A stretch of DNA of 64,000 nucleotides from Macrostomum hystrix (taxonomy: Eukaryota > Platyhelminthes > Macrostomidae). The stretch is from NCBI GenBank assembly GCA_950097015.1, contig CATNEN010000003.1, positions 7,280,001 through 7,344,000 of the forward strand, given 5' to 3'. The translations under genes and the position numbers were made by a program. The notes under the pieces are model-generated. The model searched no databases and had not been told where the DNA came from. It saw nothing but the letters and a program-made list of their open reading frames with translations. Every line of letters starts with the position of its first letter. Within the stretch, counting starts at the first letter, position 1. This document shows, in pieces, positions 23,046 to 34,721 of this stretch.

Positions 23046-23571
23046 TAGTTCGATAGAAACTAATCTAAAAAAATAGACGGAAAGACCGCAAAACCAATAT
23101 TTGGGGAAAGAAATTACCTTCTATTTTTAAGTCTTACTACTATATAGTCTATATAAAGGTATGTCTAATATAACAAAAACGACGTTCCTTGCATCCAAAG
23201 TTTTGTTGCTTTATCTTGCCAGTTGAACTCAGGGCTTTCGTGATAAAGGAACACCATACAATGGTTTCAGCTCAATGGAATATTAATTACATTTTCAGAT
23301 CTGGTTTTATAGACACATGGAAACGTGACTTTCTTGACAAAATGAAATGATTACTAGCTAAGTGTAGTTAAACAACAAAAAGCACTCGTTAGGATAAAAA
23401 CATCCGGTAGACAAAATTTTTACCTGACTTTATGAATATAGGGCTATGAATATTTATGTCCCACTTCCTTGTTGTCGCATCTTTCCAATCTCTCATTTCT
23501 CCCCTATCTTACATTTCTCGCTTTAATTCATCATCTCACATAGTCGTAGTATTTTCTTTCCGGCATCTCCG
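23046..23571. other. intergenic, no gene recognised
   Basis: Unique AT-rich spacer between the Harbinger element and the 17-bp array. Confidence 0.5.
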
Positions 23572-26060
23572 ATCTCCCCTGTCTTATCTTCCCGTGTCTC
23601 ATCTTCCCGTGTCTCATCTTCCCGTGTCTCATCTCCGGTGTCTCATCTCCCCGTGTCTCATCTTCCCGTGTCTCATCTCCCGTGTCTCATCTCCCGTGTC
23701 TCATCTCCGGTGTCTCATCTTCCCGTGTCTCATCTCTTCCCATGTCTTATCTCTTCCCATGTCTCATCTCTTCCCATGTCTCATCTCTTCCCATGTCTCA
23801 TCTCTCCCCATGTCTCATCTCTCCCGATGTCTCATCTCTTACCACGTCTCTCACCATGTCTCATCTCTTCCCATGTCTCATCTCTTCCCATGTCTCATCT
23901 CTCCCCATGTCTCATCTCTCCCGATGTCTCATCTCTTACCACGTCTCTCACCATGTCTTATCTCTCCCCGTGTCTTATCTCTCCCCATGTCTCATCTCTC
24001 CCCGTGTCTTATCTCTCCCCATGTCTCATCTCTCCCCGTGTCTTATCTCTCCCCATGTCTCATCTCTCCCCATGTCTTATCTCTCCCAATGTCTCATCTC
24101 TCCCATGTCTCATCTCTTCCCATGTCTTATCTCTCCAAATGTCTCATCTCTCCCCATGTCTTATCTCTCCCAATGTCTCATCTCTCTCCATGTCTCATCT
24201 CTTACCACGTCTCTCACCATGTCTTATCTCTCCCCGTGTCTTATATCTCCCCATGTCTCATCTCTCCCCGTGTCTTATCTCTCCCAATTTCTCATCTCTC
24301 CCCATGTCTCATCTCTTCCCATGTCTCATCTCTTCCTATGTCTGATCTCTTCCCATGTCTCATCTCTCCCATGTCTCATCTCTCCCATGTCTCATCTCTT
24401 CCCATGTCTCATCTCTCCCAATGTCTCATCTCTCCCAATGTCTCATCTCTCTCCATGTCTCATCTCTTACCACGTCTCTCACCATGTCTTATCTCTCCCC
24501 GTGTCTTATCTCTCCCCATGTCTCATCTCTCCCCATGTCTTATCTCTCCCAATGTCTCATCTCTCCCATGTCTCATCTCTTCCCATGTCTTATCTCTCCA
24601 AATGTCTCATCTCTCCCCATGTCTCATCTCTCCCCATGTCTTATCTCTCCCAATGTCTCATCTCTCCCATGTCTCATCTCTTCCCATGTCTCATCTCTCC
24701 CAATGTCTCATCTCTCCCAATGTCTCATCTCTCTCCATGTCTCATCTCTTACCACGTCTCTCACCATGTCTTATCTCTCCCCGTGTCTTATCTCTCCCCA
24801 TGTCTCATCTCTCCCCGTGTCTTATCTCTCCCCATGTCTCATCTCTCCCCGTGTCTTATCTCTCCCAATTTCTCATCTCTCCCCATGTCTCATCTCTTCC
24901 CATGTCTCATCTCTTCCTATGTCTGATCTCTTCCCATGTCTGATCTCTCCCCATGTCTCATCTCTCCCCATGTCTCATCTCTCCCCATGTCTCATCTCTC
25001 CCCATGTCTCATCTCTCCCCATGTCTCATCTCTACCCATGTCTCATCTCTCCACCTTTGTCTTATCTCTCCCCATGTCTCATCTCTCCCCGTGTCTTATC
25101 TCTCCCCATGTCTCATCTCTCCCCGTGTCTTATCTCTCCCAATTTCTCATCTCTCCCCATGTCTCATCTCTTCCCATGTCTCATCTCTTCCTATGTCTGA
25201 TCTCTTCCCATGTCTGATCTCTCCCCATGTCTCATCTCTCCCCATGTCTCATCTCTCCCCATGTCTCATCTCTCCCCATGTCTCATCTCTTCCCATGTCT
25301 CATCTCTCCCCGTGTCTTATCTCTCCCCATGTCTCATCTCTCCCCATGTCTTATCTCTCCCAATGTCTCATCTCTCCCATGTCTCATCTCTTCCCATGTC
25401 TTATCTCTCCAAATGTCTCATCTCTCCCCATGTCTTATCTCTCCCAATGTCTCATCTCTCTCCATGTCTCATCTCTTACCACGTCTCTCACCATGTCTTA
25501 TCTCTCCCCGTGTCTTATATCTCCCCATGTCTCATCTCTCCCCGTGTCTTATCTCTCCCAATTTCTCATCTCTCCCCATGTCTCATCTCTTCCCATGTCT
25601 CATCTCTTCCTATGTCTGATCTCTTCCCATGTCTGATCTCTCCCCATGTCTCATCTCTCCCCATGTCTCATCTCTCCCCATGTCTCATCTCTCCCCATGT
25701 CTCATCTCTCCCCATGTCTCATCTCTACCCATGTCTCATCTCTCCACCTTTGTCTTATCTCTCCCCATGTCTCATCTCTCCCCGTGTCTTATCTCTCCCC
25801 ATGTCTCATCTCTCCCCGTGTCTTATCTCTCCCAATTTCTCATCTCTCCCCATGTCTCATCTCTTCCCATGTCTCATCTCTTCCTATGTCTGATCTCTTC
25901 CCATGTCTGATCTCTCCCCATGTCTCATCTCTCCCCATGTCTCATCTCTCCCCATGTCTCATCTCTCCCCATGTCTCATCTCTACCCATGTCTCATCTCT
26001 CCACCTTTGTCTTATCTCTCCCCATGTATCATCTCGCTTAATGTCTCATTTCTCCACAAT
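23572..26060. repeat. 17-bp minisatellite CTCCCCATGTCTCATCT with higher-order blocks
   Basis: About 145 copies with variants (CCCCGTGTCTTAT, CTTCCCATG, CCCAATGTC, TTACCACGTCTCTCACC). The marker TCTACCCATGTCTCATCTCT recurs at 25031, 25724 and 25981, giving repeat blocks of 693 and 257 bp. All the 'MSHLSPCLISPHV' frames (up to 495 aa) arise because 17 bp cycles through three open phases. Confidence 0.97.
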
Positions 26061-26249
26061 CTCATAGCTCCCGTTACTCTCTCTCTCTATCTGTCTCTTA
26101 GAAAGGTCTATAATTTACAGACTGGGTTGATTGCCAGACGTTTATTTCGCCAGGATATTGAAATGTCCGGACTTCAGCCAATTTACAGTATCTATTATTT
26201 GGTCGGAAAATACTGACGTTTTGATTCCCAACCTGAGTTTTTTATTTTC

Positions 26250-26607
26250 TGAGTAGCAGAGCGGCTTGCGCGTTTGCCTCTTGCGCCAAGGTCCCTGAGC
26301 TCGACTCACGCCATTGAGGGCCATATTCAAAAGAACAATGAAATTGTACTCTACCTGACGATGAGAATTTACCAGACACTGATATCAAACGCAGGTACAC
26401 AATCACACAGGTGTGTACATCTGTACACTCTCTGTAGGCAGTGTACACTCTCACTGCCCATCGGAGGTCGGCCCTCAAGGGCGTAAATTGCACGACAAGC
26501 CCCCAATCCTTCTCACGGCCCAAATGAATGTTGCCTCGCCGTGGAATCGAGCTCAAGGACCTTGGTGTGAGATGCAGACGCGTTAGACCGCTCTGCCACT
26601 GACCCTG
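26250..26607. repeat. composite of two SINE family A pieces in inverted orientation
   Basis: 26253-26370 is a plus-oriented head (gcagagcggcttgcgcgtttgcc, B box region gagctcgactcacgcc, then gacgatgaga). It joins directly to a minus-oriented copy, 26385-26607 (cacaggtgtgtacatctg, ggccctcaagggcgtaaattgcacgac, tcgccgtggaatcgagctc, ccgctctgccactgaccc). The two heads point outward and the truncated bodies meet. Confidence 0.85.
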
Positions 26608-28700
26608 GAAGTTATTATTACATTTAAGTCATTTCGTCACCTTCAATTATTTTATCTCAAAGGAAGAAAACAGATTGAACTGTTGATTGTGTTAATAATC
26701 GTGTCATTTGAAGAATTAGTTTCTTAAATCGATATTAAATTCATTTTCACAACAACCATAATATCATTCTCTCTTACTTCAATACTTACAACATTACTTC
26801 TAGTACTATTTAAATTGCGAATTAAATGAGGCCACAACATGGATTTGGTGCATCGAAAAGGCCATCGAAAAATCTCTAACTAAATAGATAGCTTCTAGCA
26901 AGAACAAATTTGTAATTCTGTTTTGAAAGCTTGTCAATGCAATCAGCATTCCTGAGTCCAAGACTTCTCAGCTCAGCAAACACCAAGCTTCTTGCATTCA
27001 AAATTTACGAGCTATAAATAACTGCACTCATTATTTCTAAGGCCTGCAATCGTCATGATTAATCAAACTGCTTCCCAATTATCATCATGATTAAACATTC
27101 AGAATGCCAAAGATCATAAATAATTGATCACACGGTCGCTTTGCAATGATCATCAATGATTAGTTATACTGTTTCCAATGAGCATCCCTAGTTAATTGAA
27201 GTTTGTCATGGCAAAACGTTACTTTTTGCTGTTTTAGTTAAAAAAAGAATGCTGTTCTAATTATTCAACTATTTTTTCTGTTGAATTAACACTGGGGTGA
27301 TATAAAAATTAGAATTTTTAGTAAATAACACGTTTTTAAAAGGCCATTACAGTAACGGATCATCAAACCAGTTTTAAAGTTGATACTAACTTTTCAACGA
27401 TATAAAATAGCAAAGGCTAACATAAAAAACTTGGAGAATGTTCAAAACTGAGCCAAAAACTGATAATTAAATTTTGTAGATAATAGTCATGGATTATTTG
27501 ATTGCGCTTTGATCCTAAATATGATACAGAAAATTGTATTGTAGTGTCCATTTTCCAGAATGAAACACGGAAATTTCTTGAACAGGCTGTTATTTGATAT
27601 CTATCTTCCAGATACCATTTAAACAGTTGGTCGTCAGCGGAAGCGTCGATCCGATTTCAACTAAACGTCACAACTTGACAACTTGACGAAACATGAGAAT
27701 GCACATATACGCATGAAAGTTGCTGAGTGATGGACTGACTGACACTCATCCATACAGTTATGATGGACAGAAGTATAGCCGCTGTACCCAAATTTAAAGG
27801 ACTCTTATGCTGCATTGTTGTTTAACAAATTCATTTCAACCGCTTTTGAAGACGCGTATACTGTACATTTTCAACAGTTTGACGACAAGAGGTTGACGAA
27901 TGCAATGTTTATTTTAACATTTTTATCACTCGAACTGACATACGAGTACATACCCGAGAGACAAAGGAAGAGAAAGAGAAAAAAATGTTACACATGCATG
28001 TAAAGTGCTTTTTTTGCCCCTGTTGCCTGGGCTTTTCAATTTTTTCCAAGTATCCTAAAGTGTTAGATTATCAACCCGATTATTAACCCAGTGTACGCGC
28101 AAGACACTGTTATAGCGAAGTTTTTACTTGATTCTGCTAAGATAAATGCCAGGAACAGAGGCAGGTTAGACACATCCTAGTTAAAGAGTGCAATTTCTTT
28201 AATTTACTTCTAAGCCAGATTGAGAAGCTTCGTGTTATTGTTCGTGAATTTACCTGCGCAAAAATTTCATAGACAAAAGAGCTACGAGCGTTAGAAAATA
28301 TCTAAATAAAAATCTAGCATCCGTTCTATAGTATTCCAAGGAATACTAGTAGTTACTACTATTAATAGTAGTAGCTACGTATTTAAATAGCCACGAATGA
28401 TATATATCAAATTTAAACGTGTTATTTAACTTGAAAATTTAGCATGCATAGGCAATTTGATTGATGGAGTTAATTGAAAAACAACTCAATATAATAAATT
28501 GTTAAATCAAGAAGAACTTTCATTACGCTCGTAAATATATTTTTATATATCAAATCATACCAAAAGCCATCAGAAACAACTTTTGTCCGATGTAAACTGA
28601 GAAGCACATAATAAACACGGATGTAAACCAGCCTGAATCATACGTTGGCCTTCCTAAAGCTATCGCAAGCCACATCTGTGGTCATTAGCATTATCTGCGG
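26608..28700. other. AT-rich intergenic region, no gene recognised
   Basis: No credible ORF. At 27040-27190 there is a cluster of TCATGATTAATCA / ATCATCATGATTAA / AATGATCATCAATGATTAG motifs. 28,340-28,400 has a small inverted ACTACTATTAATAGTAGTAG palindrome. Confidence 0.55.
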
Positions 28701-29090
28701 AGGTCAGCAAGGCCGGAATTTTCAATTCTGAATGCAGGAGGACGCACATTCACGCCTGGCCCCAGTCCGCACTGAACGCTGCAAAAGCAATCACTTGCGA
28801 TTTGGGCGGCAGGCGCTCAGCGATTGGCTGACGGCCCGGTGCTGGGGAATGACGGAGCACCTCTCAGTCCCGCCTAATGGAGGATGCTTTGGGAGCGCCT
28901 GGACCCACATAGGATAGAGAGGCGCGCGGGAGGAGTATGGAACGGAGGGGAAGCGTTGCGTTTCCGGATTCAGAAATGGGATTTAGGGATTAGGAGAATA
29001 AGCAACGCGGGTCTACAACACGCAGCGTCAAATCACGCTTGTAGCTAGGAGACCTAGCGGAAAACCAGGTTAGCCAGACCAGGCAACGAT
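28701..29090 (+). promoter_or_regulatory. GPCR 2 upstream GC-rich island with CCAAT box
   Basis: GC-rich, CpG-rich stretch (about 28730-28960) directly before the GPCR 2 start. It has an inverted CCAAT (agcgattggctgacgg, near 28820) and cccgcc motifs. No TATA box is obvious. Confidence 0.5.
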
Positions 29091-30482
29091 ATGTACCCCG
29101 TTCTCAACAACGCGACCCCACCGCCAGCTGGCATCGGCATTGGCAACGGCAGCGGTATAGTGTGCAGCAGCAACCAGTCCCTGCTACAGGCTCGCCACCG
29201 ATGGCTATTCTCACCGGGGTGGCTCAAACCACTACTGTGCCTCGGCACGCAAGAATTCTGCGCTGAGACACAGCTGCGAAACTACCATTTTGCGAACAGC
29301 CTGCTGCCCTTTTCAACACTGTTTTGCGTCTTCAACGCTCTGAACATTGTCAACAATGCGCTGTCGTTCGTCATCTTCAGGAAGCAGGAGCGCGGAGCAG
29401 CTCTCACTCAGCGCATTGTAGTGCTGCTTCTCAAGTCTCTGTCGCTGATAGAGATTTTCTTTCATTTCTTCTTTCTGATGTATCACATCACGGAGTACTG
29501 TCTGTTCAGCTCCGCCATCTCATTTCCTGGCCTAGGGCCCAGCATATTTTTCTGTCTGGCCGTGAATTTGCTGATTGTGTTGCAGACATGCTTCCACATC
29601 GCTCGCAACTGGATTATAGTGATTATTTCCACATTTCGTTACGAAGCGGTGTGTCGAGCCATGGAACCAGTCAAGGTCTTCACCAGCGTCGCAAGAGTGC
29701 ACGCCATCATTGTGACTGTGGTGATTGCATCCTTCTTGATCTCGCTGCCTCGCGTCATTTACTTTAGCTGCGTCGCCTGCAACCGGGAGGGCAGCATCTA
29801 TTCGCTGGACTCCCTGGAGCTGCGACTTCGTCGGGAGCACTACGGCGCATTCAAAGTTGTTTACCAAATCGGCGCCCTGCTGGTGTTTCAAACCGGCGGC
29901 CCGATCCTCACTGTCTGCATCTTCAGCTGCTGCATCATTCTCGGACTGCGTCGGCACAGGAAACTGAAGCAGGCCTTGAAAAAGCAGCAGACGAATTCGA
30001 CAACAAATTCGAGCCAGGGAACGCAACAGCAGCAGCAGGCGGCATCGGAGCAGCAAGCTTCAAGGGGCAACCTTCTGGTCATTGTTCTGTGCATCACATT
30101 CCTCGTGCTGGAGTTTCCACTGTTCGTCAGCAAAATCCTCGAGGACCGCATCATGGATCGAAACATCGATGCCATCGTTGTTCACATGTCGAAGTTTGCC
30201 ACTCTATTCGACAGTTTCATTAACATCTTCATCTACAGCATCTCGAATCGCAAATTCCGTCAAGACTTGTCGCGTCTAGTGAAGCTGGACCGGCTAACGG
30301 AACTCTGCGCCCGAATCGCGCGCCGTTCGACGACAAACCAGGAGGAGACACTGGCACTGCGCAGTGTCAACACTGCCACCGTGGGGAGCGACCTGCCAGT
30401 TGCGCCGTCAACTATAGCCGCCTTCAGTTTGACAACTGAAGATGACAAATGCTTATTTAACAAAGAAAAAACTGCTATTTAA
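29091..30482 (+). CDS. rhodopsin-class 7TM receptor (GPCR 2), single exon, 463 aa
   Basis: Intronless. The extracellular N-terminus (~65 aa) has sequons at N7, N19 and N28. TM1 is about 69-95, with NNA. TM2 has LLKSLSLIE in place of LxxAD. TM3 leads to RNWIIVIISTFRYEAVC, so DRY is FRY. TM4 ends LPRVIYF. TM5 contains GGPILTVCIF. The third intracellular loop is rich in Lys/Gln with a poly-Gln run and NSTTNSS. TM6 is LLVIVLCITFLVLEFP. TM7 is DSFINIFIYSISNRKFR (NIFIY for NPxxY). It shares these unusual blocks with GPCR 1, 10 kb away, though overall identity looks modest, so an old duplication is likely. It looks like a peptide-type class A receptor; the ligand is unknown. AATAAA occurs at 30636 and 30644. 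Confidence 0.9.
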   Translation: MYPVLNNATPPPAGIGIGNGSGIVCSSNQSLLQARHRWLFSPGWLKPLLCLGTQEFCAETQLRNYHFANSLLPFSTLFCVFNALNIVNNALSFVIFRKQERGAALTQRIVVLLLKSLSLIEIFFHFFFLMYHITEYCLFSSAISFPGLGPSIFFCLAVNLLIVLQTCFHIARNWIIVIISTFRYEAVCRAMEPVKVFTSVARVHAIIVTVVIASFLISLPRVIYFSCVACNREGSIYSLDSLELRLRREHYGAFKVVYQIGALLVFQTGGPILTVCIFSCCIILGLRRHRKLKQALKKQQTNSTTNSSQGTQQQQQAASEQQASRGNLLVIVLCITFLVLEFPLFVSKILEDRIMDRNIDAIVVHMSKFATLFDSFINIFIYSISNRKFRQDLSRLVKLDRLTELCARIARRSTTNQEETLALRSVNTATVGSDLPVAPSTIAAFSLTTEDDKCLFNKEKTAI

Positions 30483-30635
30483 GCACAAAAGTACGTCGTT
30501 AAGGAAATTTTGGAGAAGTAAAAACAAAGCAACATTTACTGTACTTTAACACAAGCTGACTGTAATATGCTTGTATTATACTGCTCGCGGTACAGTACAT
30601 TTATGTCTTAGCTTGAGGCACTATCGCTTAAAAGA

Positions 30636-30649
30636 AATAAATTAATAAA
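30636..30649 (+). terminator. polyadenylation signals of GPCR 2
   Basis: Two AATAAA hexamers (30636-30641 and 30644-30649) about 155 bp after the stop codon. Confidence 0.7.
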
Positions 30650-31573
30650 ATTCATTCAATTTTTAGAACTTAAAACGGTAATTCCTTGCGCAATGCTCAC
30701 CTAATCCGCTGCTTGTGTATCTGTTAACTTATCTGCACAGTCTGTAAAAGACTGCAGTACACTCAACCCCAGTTAGCGCAAAAGTACATCTCATGCCTTT
30801 TTGTGACCATTTTTTAGATTGTGACACACCATTCAAAGTTAAATAAAAGCCTACGAGCATTGCATCGAACAGGGGGTAAAATTCACATTGGTCTAATTGT
30901 TCGACGTCTGTCCAGTGAGTGATCATCAACAGCCAAAAAAATAATAACTGTGGTTGAATCCTATAGCGGGAAAACTTCATAGCTCATCCTAGTAGGATTG
31001 TGTTCACTTATTTTTCTAATTGGTCTGGTTTTTCTGCATTCAGGTCCTGTGTGGTATTGCGGCTGTGTGGTATTAGTATTTTTTATTATAGACTCTGCAG
31101 AACTTTAGACGTCAATGAGTTCTGCAGGCCCGAATCGCAATCCAGATAATGACAGCGATAATGACCGCCTATAATGAGCTAGACTGATGATGAGCTGATG
31201 AAATTTTCAACTGGTCAGAAATTCTAGATGGAAATTGCTTCCACGCGTGGTGAGAAAAAGAGGATATGGGAGATAAAGAAGAGACGAACTTTTTTTCTCG
31301 CTAGCCTTGTTGAAATTATTTATTGAACTTGACAGGCCATGGCCAACCGACTGTCCCCGAGCTGTCGTCGGAGGCCCACTGCTTTATGCACTTGACCAGA
31401 GTTCTACTGGTTCTCCACCCCCCCGATGAGCCCAATTTGTCTTGAATCTGTTTGCTAATCCGCTAGACAATCGGTCAATAGCTTAGCATCAAGCATTCAG
31501 TCAATACGAAATTAACTGCCTCAATTCTTTCATTTAGCTTGCTTTTTTCGTTTCAATGCTTCGTCTAGTGCAC
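30650..31573. other. intergenic, no gene recognised
   Basis: Unique sequence between GPCR 2 and the 24-bp array. An 83-codon minus frame (30729-30980) has no recognisable domain. Confidence 0.5.
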
Positions 31574-34500
31574 TAGTTTGTGTCTGATTGTCTACTCAAG
31601 TTTGTGTCTGATTGTCTACTCAAGTTTGTGTCTGATGGTCTACTCAAGTTTGTGTCTGATGGTCTACTCAAGTTTGTGTCTGATGGTCTATTCAAGTTTG
31701 TGTCTGATGGTCTACTCAAGTTTGTGTCTGATGGTCTATTCAAGTTTGTGTCTGATGGTCTACTCAAGTTTGTGTCTGATGGTCTACTCAAGTTTGTGTC
31801 TGATGGTCTACTCAAGTTTGTGTCTGATGGTCTATTCAAGTTTGTGTCTGATGGTCTACTCAAGTTTGTGTCTGATGGTCTATTCAAGTTTGTGTCTGAT
31901 GGTCTACTCAAGTTTGTGTCTGATGGTCTATTCAAGTTTGTGTCTGATGGTCTACTCAAGTTTGTGTCTGATGGTCTACTCAAGTTTGTGTCTGATGGTC
32001 TACTCAAGTTTGTGTCTGATGGTCTATTCAAGTTTGTGTCTGATGGTCTACTCAAGTTTGTGTCTGATGGTCTATTCAAGTTTGTGTCTGATGGTCTATT
32101 CAAGTTTGTGTCTGATGGTCTACTCAAGTTTGGTGTCTGATGGTCTATTCAAGTTTGTGTCTGATTGTCTACTCAAGTTTGTGTCTGATGGTCTACTCAA
32201 GTTTGTGTCTGATGGTCTACTCAAGTTTGTGTCTGATGCTCTATTCAAGTTTGTGTCTGATGGTCTACTCAAGTTTGTGTCTGATGGTCTATTCAAGTTT
32301 GTGTCTGATGGTCTACTCAAGTTTGTGTCTGATGGTCCAAGTTTGTGTCTGATGGTCTACTCAAGTTTGTGTCTGATGGTCTATTCAAGTTTGTGTCTGA
32401 TGGTCTACTCAAGTTTGTGTCTGATGGTCTACTCAAGTTTGTGTCTGATTGTCTACTCAAGTTTGTGTCTGATGGTCTACTCAAGTTTGTGTCTGATGGT
32501 CTACTCAAGTTTGTGTCTGATGGTCTACTCAAGTTTGTGTCTGATGGTCTACTCAAGTTTGTGTCTGATGGTCTACTCAAGTTTGTGTCTGATGGTCTAC
32601 TCAAGTTTGTGTCTGATGGTCTACTCAAGTTTGTGTCTGATGGTCTATTCAAGTTTGTGTCTGATGGTCTACTCAAGTTTGTGTCTGATGGTCTATTCAA
32701 GTTTGTGTCTGATTGTCTACTCAAGTTTGTGTCTGATGGTCTACTCAAGTTTGTGTCTGATGGTCTACTCAAGTTTGTGTCTGATGGTCTACTTCAAGTT
32801 TGTGTCTGATGCTCTATTCAAGTTTGTGTCTGATGCTCTACTCAAGTTTGTGTCTGATGCTCTACTCAAGTTTGTGTCTGATGCTCTATTCAAGTTTGTG
32901 TCTGATGCTCTACTCAAGTTTGTGTCTGATGGTCTACTCAAGTTTGTGTCTGATGGTCTATTCAAGTTTGTGTCTGATGGTCTACTCAAGTTTGTGTCTG
33001 ATGGTCTATTCAAGTTTGTGTCTGATGGTCTACTCAAGTTTGTGTCTGATGGTCTACTCAAGTTTGTGTCTGATGGTCTACTCAAGTTTGTGTCTGATGC
33101 TCTACTCAAGTTTGTGTCTGATGCTCTACTCAAGTTTGTGTCTGATGCTCTATTCAAGTTTGTGTCTGATGCTCTACTCAAGTTTGTGTCTGATGGTCTA
33201 CTCAAGTTTGTGTCTGATGGTCTATTCAAGTTTGTGTCTGATGGTCTACTCAAGTTTGTGTCTGATGGTCTATTCAAGTTTGTGTCTGATGGTCTACTCA
33301 AGTTTGTGTCTGATGGTCTACTCAAGTTTGTGTCTGATTGTCTACTCAAGTTTGTGTCTGATGGTCTACTCAAGTTTGTGTCTGATGGTCTACTCAAGTT
33401 TGTGTCTGATGGTCTACTCAAGTTTGTGTCTGATGGTCTACTCAAGTTTGTGTCTGATGGTCTACTCAAGTTTGTGTCTGATGGTCTACTCAAGTTTGTG
33501 TCTGATGGTCTACTCAAGTTTGTGTCTGATGGTCTATTCAAGTTTGTGTCTGATGGTCTACTCAAGTTTGTGTCTGATGCTCTATTCAAGTTTGTGTCTG
33601 ATGCTCTACTCAAGTTTGTGTCTGATGCTCTACTCAAGTTTGTGTCTGATGCTCTATTCAAGTTTGTGTCTGATGCTCTACTCAAGTTTGTGTCTGATGG
33701 TCTACTCAAGTTTGTGTCTGATGGTCTATTCAAGTTTGTGTCTGATGGTCTATTCAAGTTTGTGTCTGATGCTCTATTCAAGTTTGTGTCTGATGCTCTA
33801 CTCAAGTTTGTGTCTGATGGTCTACTCAAGTTTGTGTCTGATGGTCTATTCAAGTTTGTGTCTGATGGTCTATTCAAGTTTGTGTCTGATGGTCTACTCA
33901 AGTTTGTGTCTGATTGTCTACTCAAGTTTGTGTCTGATGGTCTACTCAAGTTTGTGTCTGATGGTCTACTCAAGTTTGTGTCTGATGGTCTACTCAAGTT
34001 TGTGTCTGATGGTCTACTCAAGTTTGTGTCTGATGGTCTACTCAAGTTTGTGTCTGATGGTCTACTCAAGTTTGTGTCTGATGGTCTATTCAAGTTTGTG
34101 TCTGATGGTCTACTCAAGTTTGTGTCTGATGGTCTATTCAAGTTTGTGTCTGATTGTCTACTCAAGTTTGTGTCTGATGGTCTACTCAAGTTTGTGTCTG
34201 ATGGTCTACTCAAGTTTGTGTCTGATGCTCTATTCAAGTTTGTGTCTGATGGTCTACTCAAGTTTGTGTCTGATGGTCTACTCAAGTTTGTGTCTGATGG
34301 TCTATTCAAGTTTGTGTCTGATGGTCTACTCAAGTTTGTGTCTGATGGTCTACTCAAGTTTGTGTCTGATGGTCTATTCAAGTTTGTGTCTGATGGTCTA
34401 TTCAAGTTTGTGTCTGATGGTCTACTCAAGTTTGTGTCTGATGGTCTATTCAAGTTTGTGTCTGATGGTCTACTCAAGTTTGTGTCTGATGGTCTACTCA

Positions 34501-34721
34501 AGTTTGTGTCTGATGGTCTACTCAAGTTTGTGTCTGATGGTCTATTCAAGTTTGTGTCTGATGGTCTATTCAAGTTTGTGTCTGATGGTCTATTCAAGTT
34601 TGTGTCTGATGGTCTATTCAAGTTTGTGTCTGATGGTCTATTCAAGTTTGTGTCTGATGGTCTACTCAAGTTTGTGTCTGATGGTCTATTCAAGTTTGTG
34701 TCTGATGGTCTACTCAAGTTT
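31574..34721. repeat. 24-bp minisatellite TCAAGTTTGTGTCTGATGGTCTAC, 3.1 kb
   Basis: About 131 copies, very homogeneous. Variants are CTATTC vs CTACTC, GATGCTC vs GATGGTC vs GATTGTC, plus a few indels (near 32131, 32336 and 32793). GATGCTC units come in recurrent clusters (32810, 33100, 33580, 33770), so blocks were duplicated. The unit length is a multiple of three and lacks stops in two plus frames and one minus frame. This explains the 1065-, 659- and 648-codon frames, which carry no initiation context, signal or non-repeat domain. Confidence 0.97.

Noticed and set aside
23456-26041. Several 130-495-codon 'MSHLSPCLISPHV' ORFs
   Set aside because: 17-bp array without stops in its phases. 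No non-repeat sequence of protein character.
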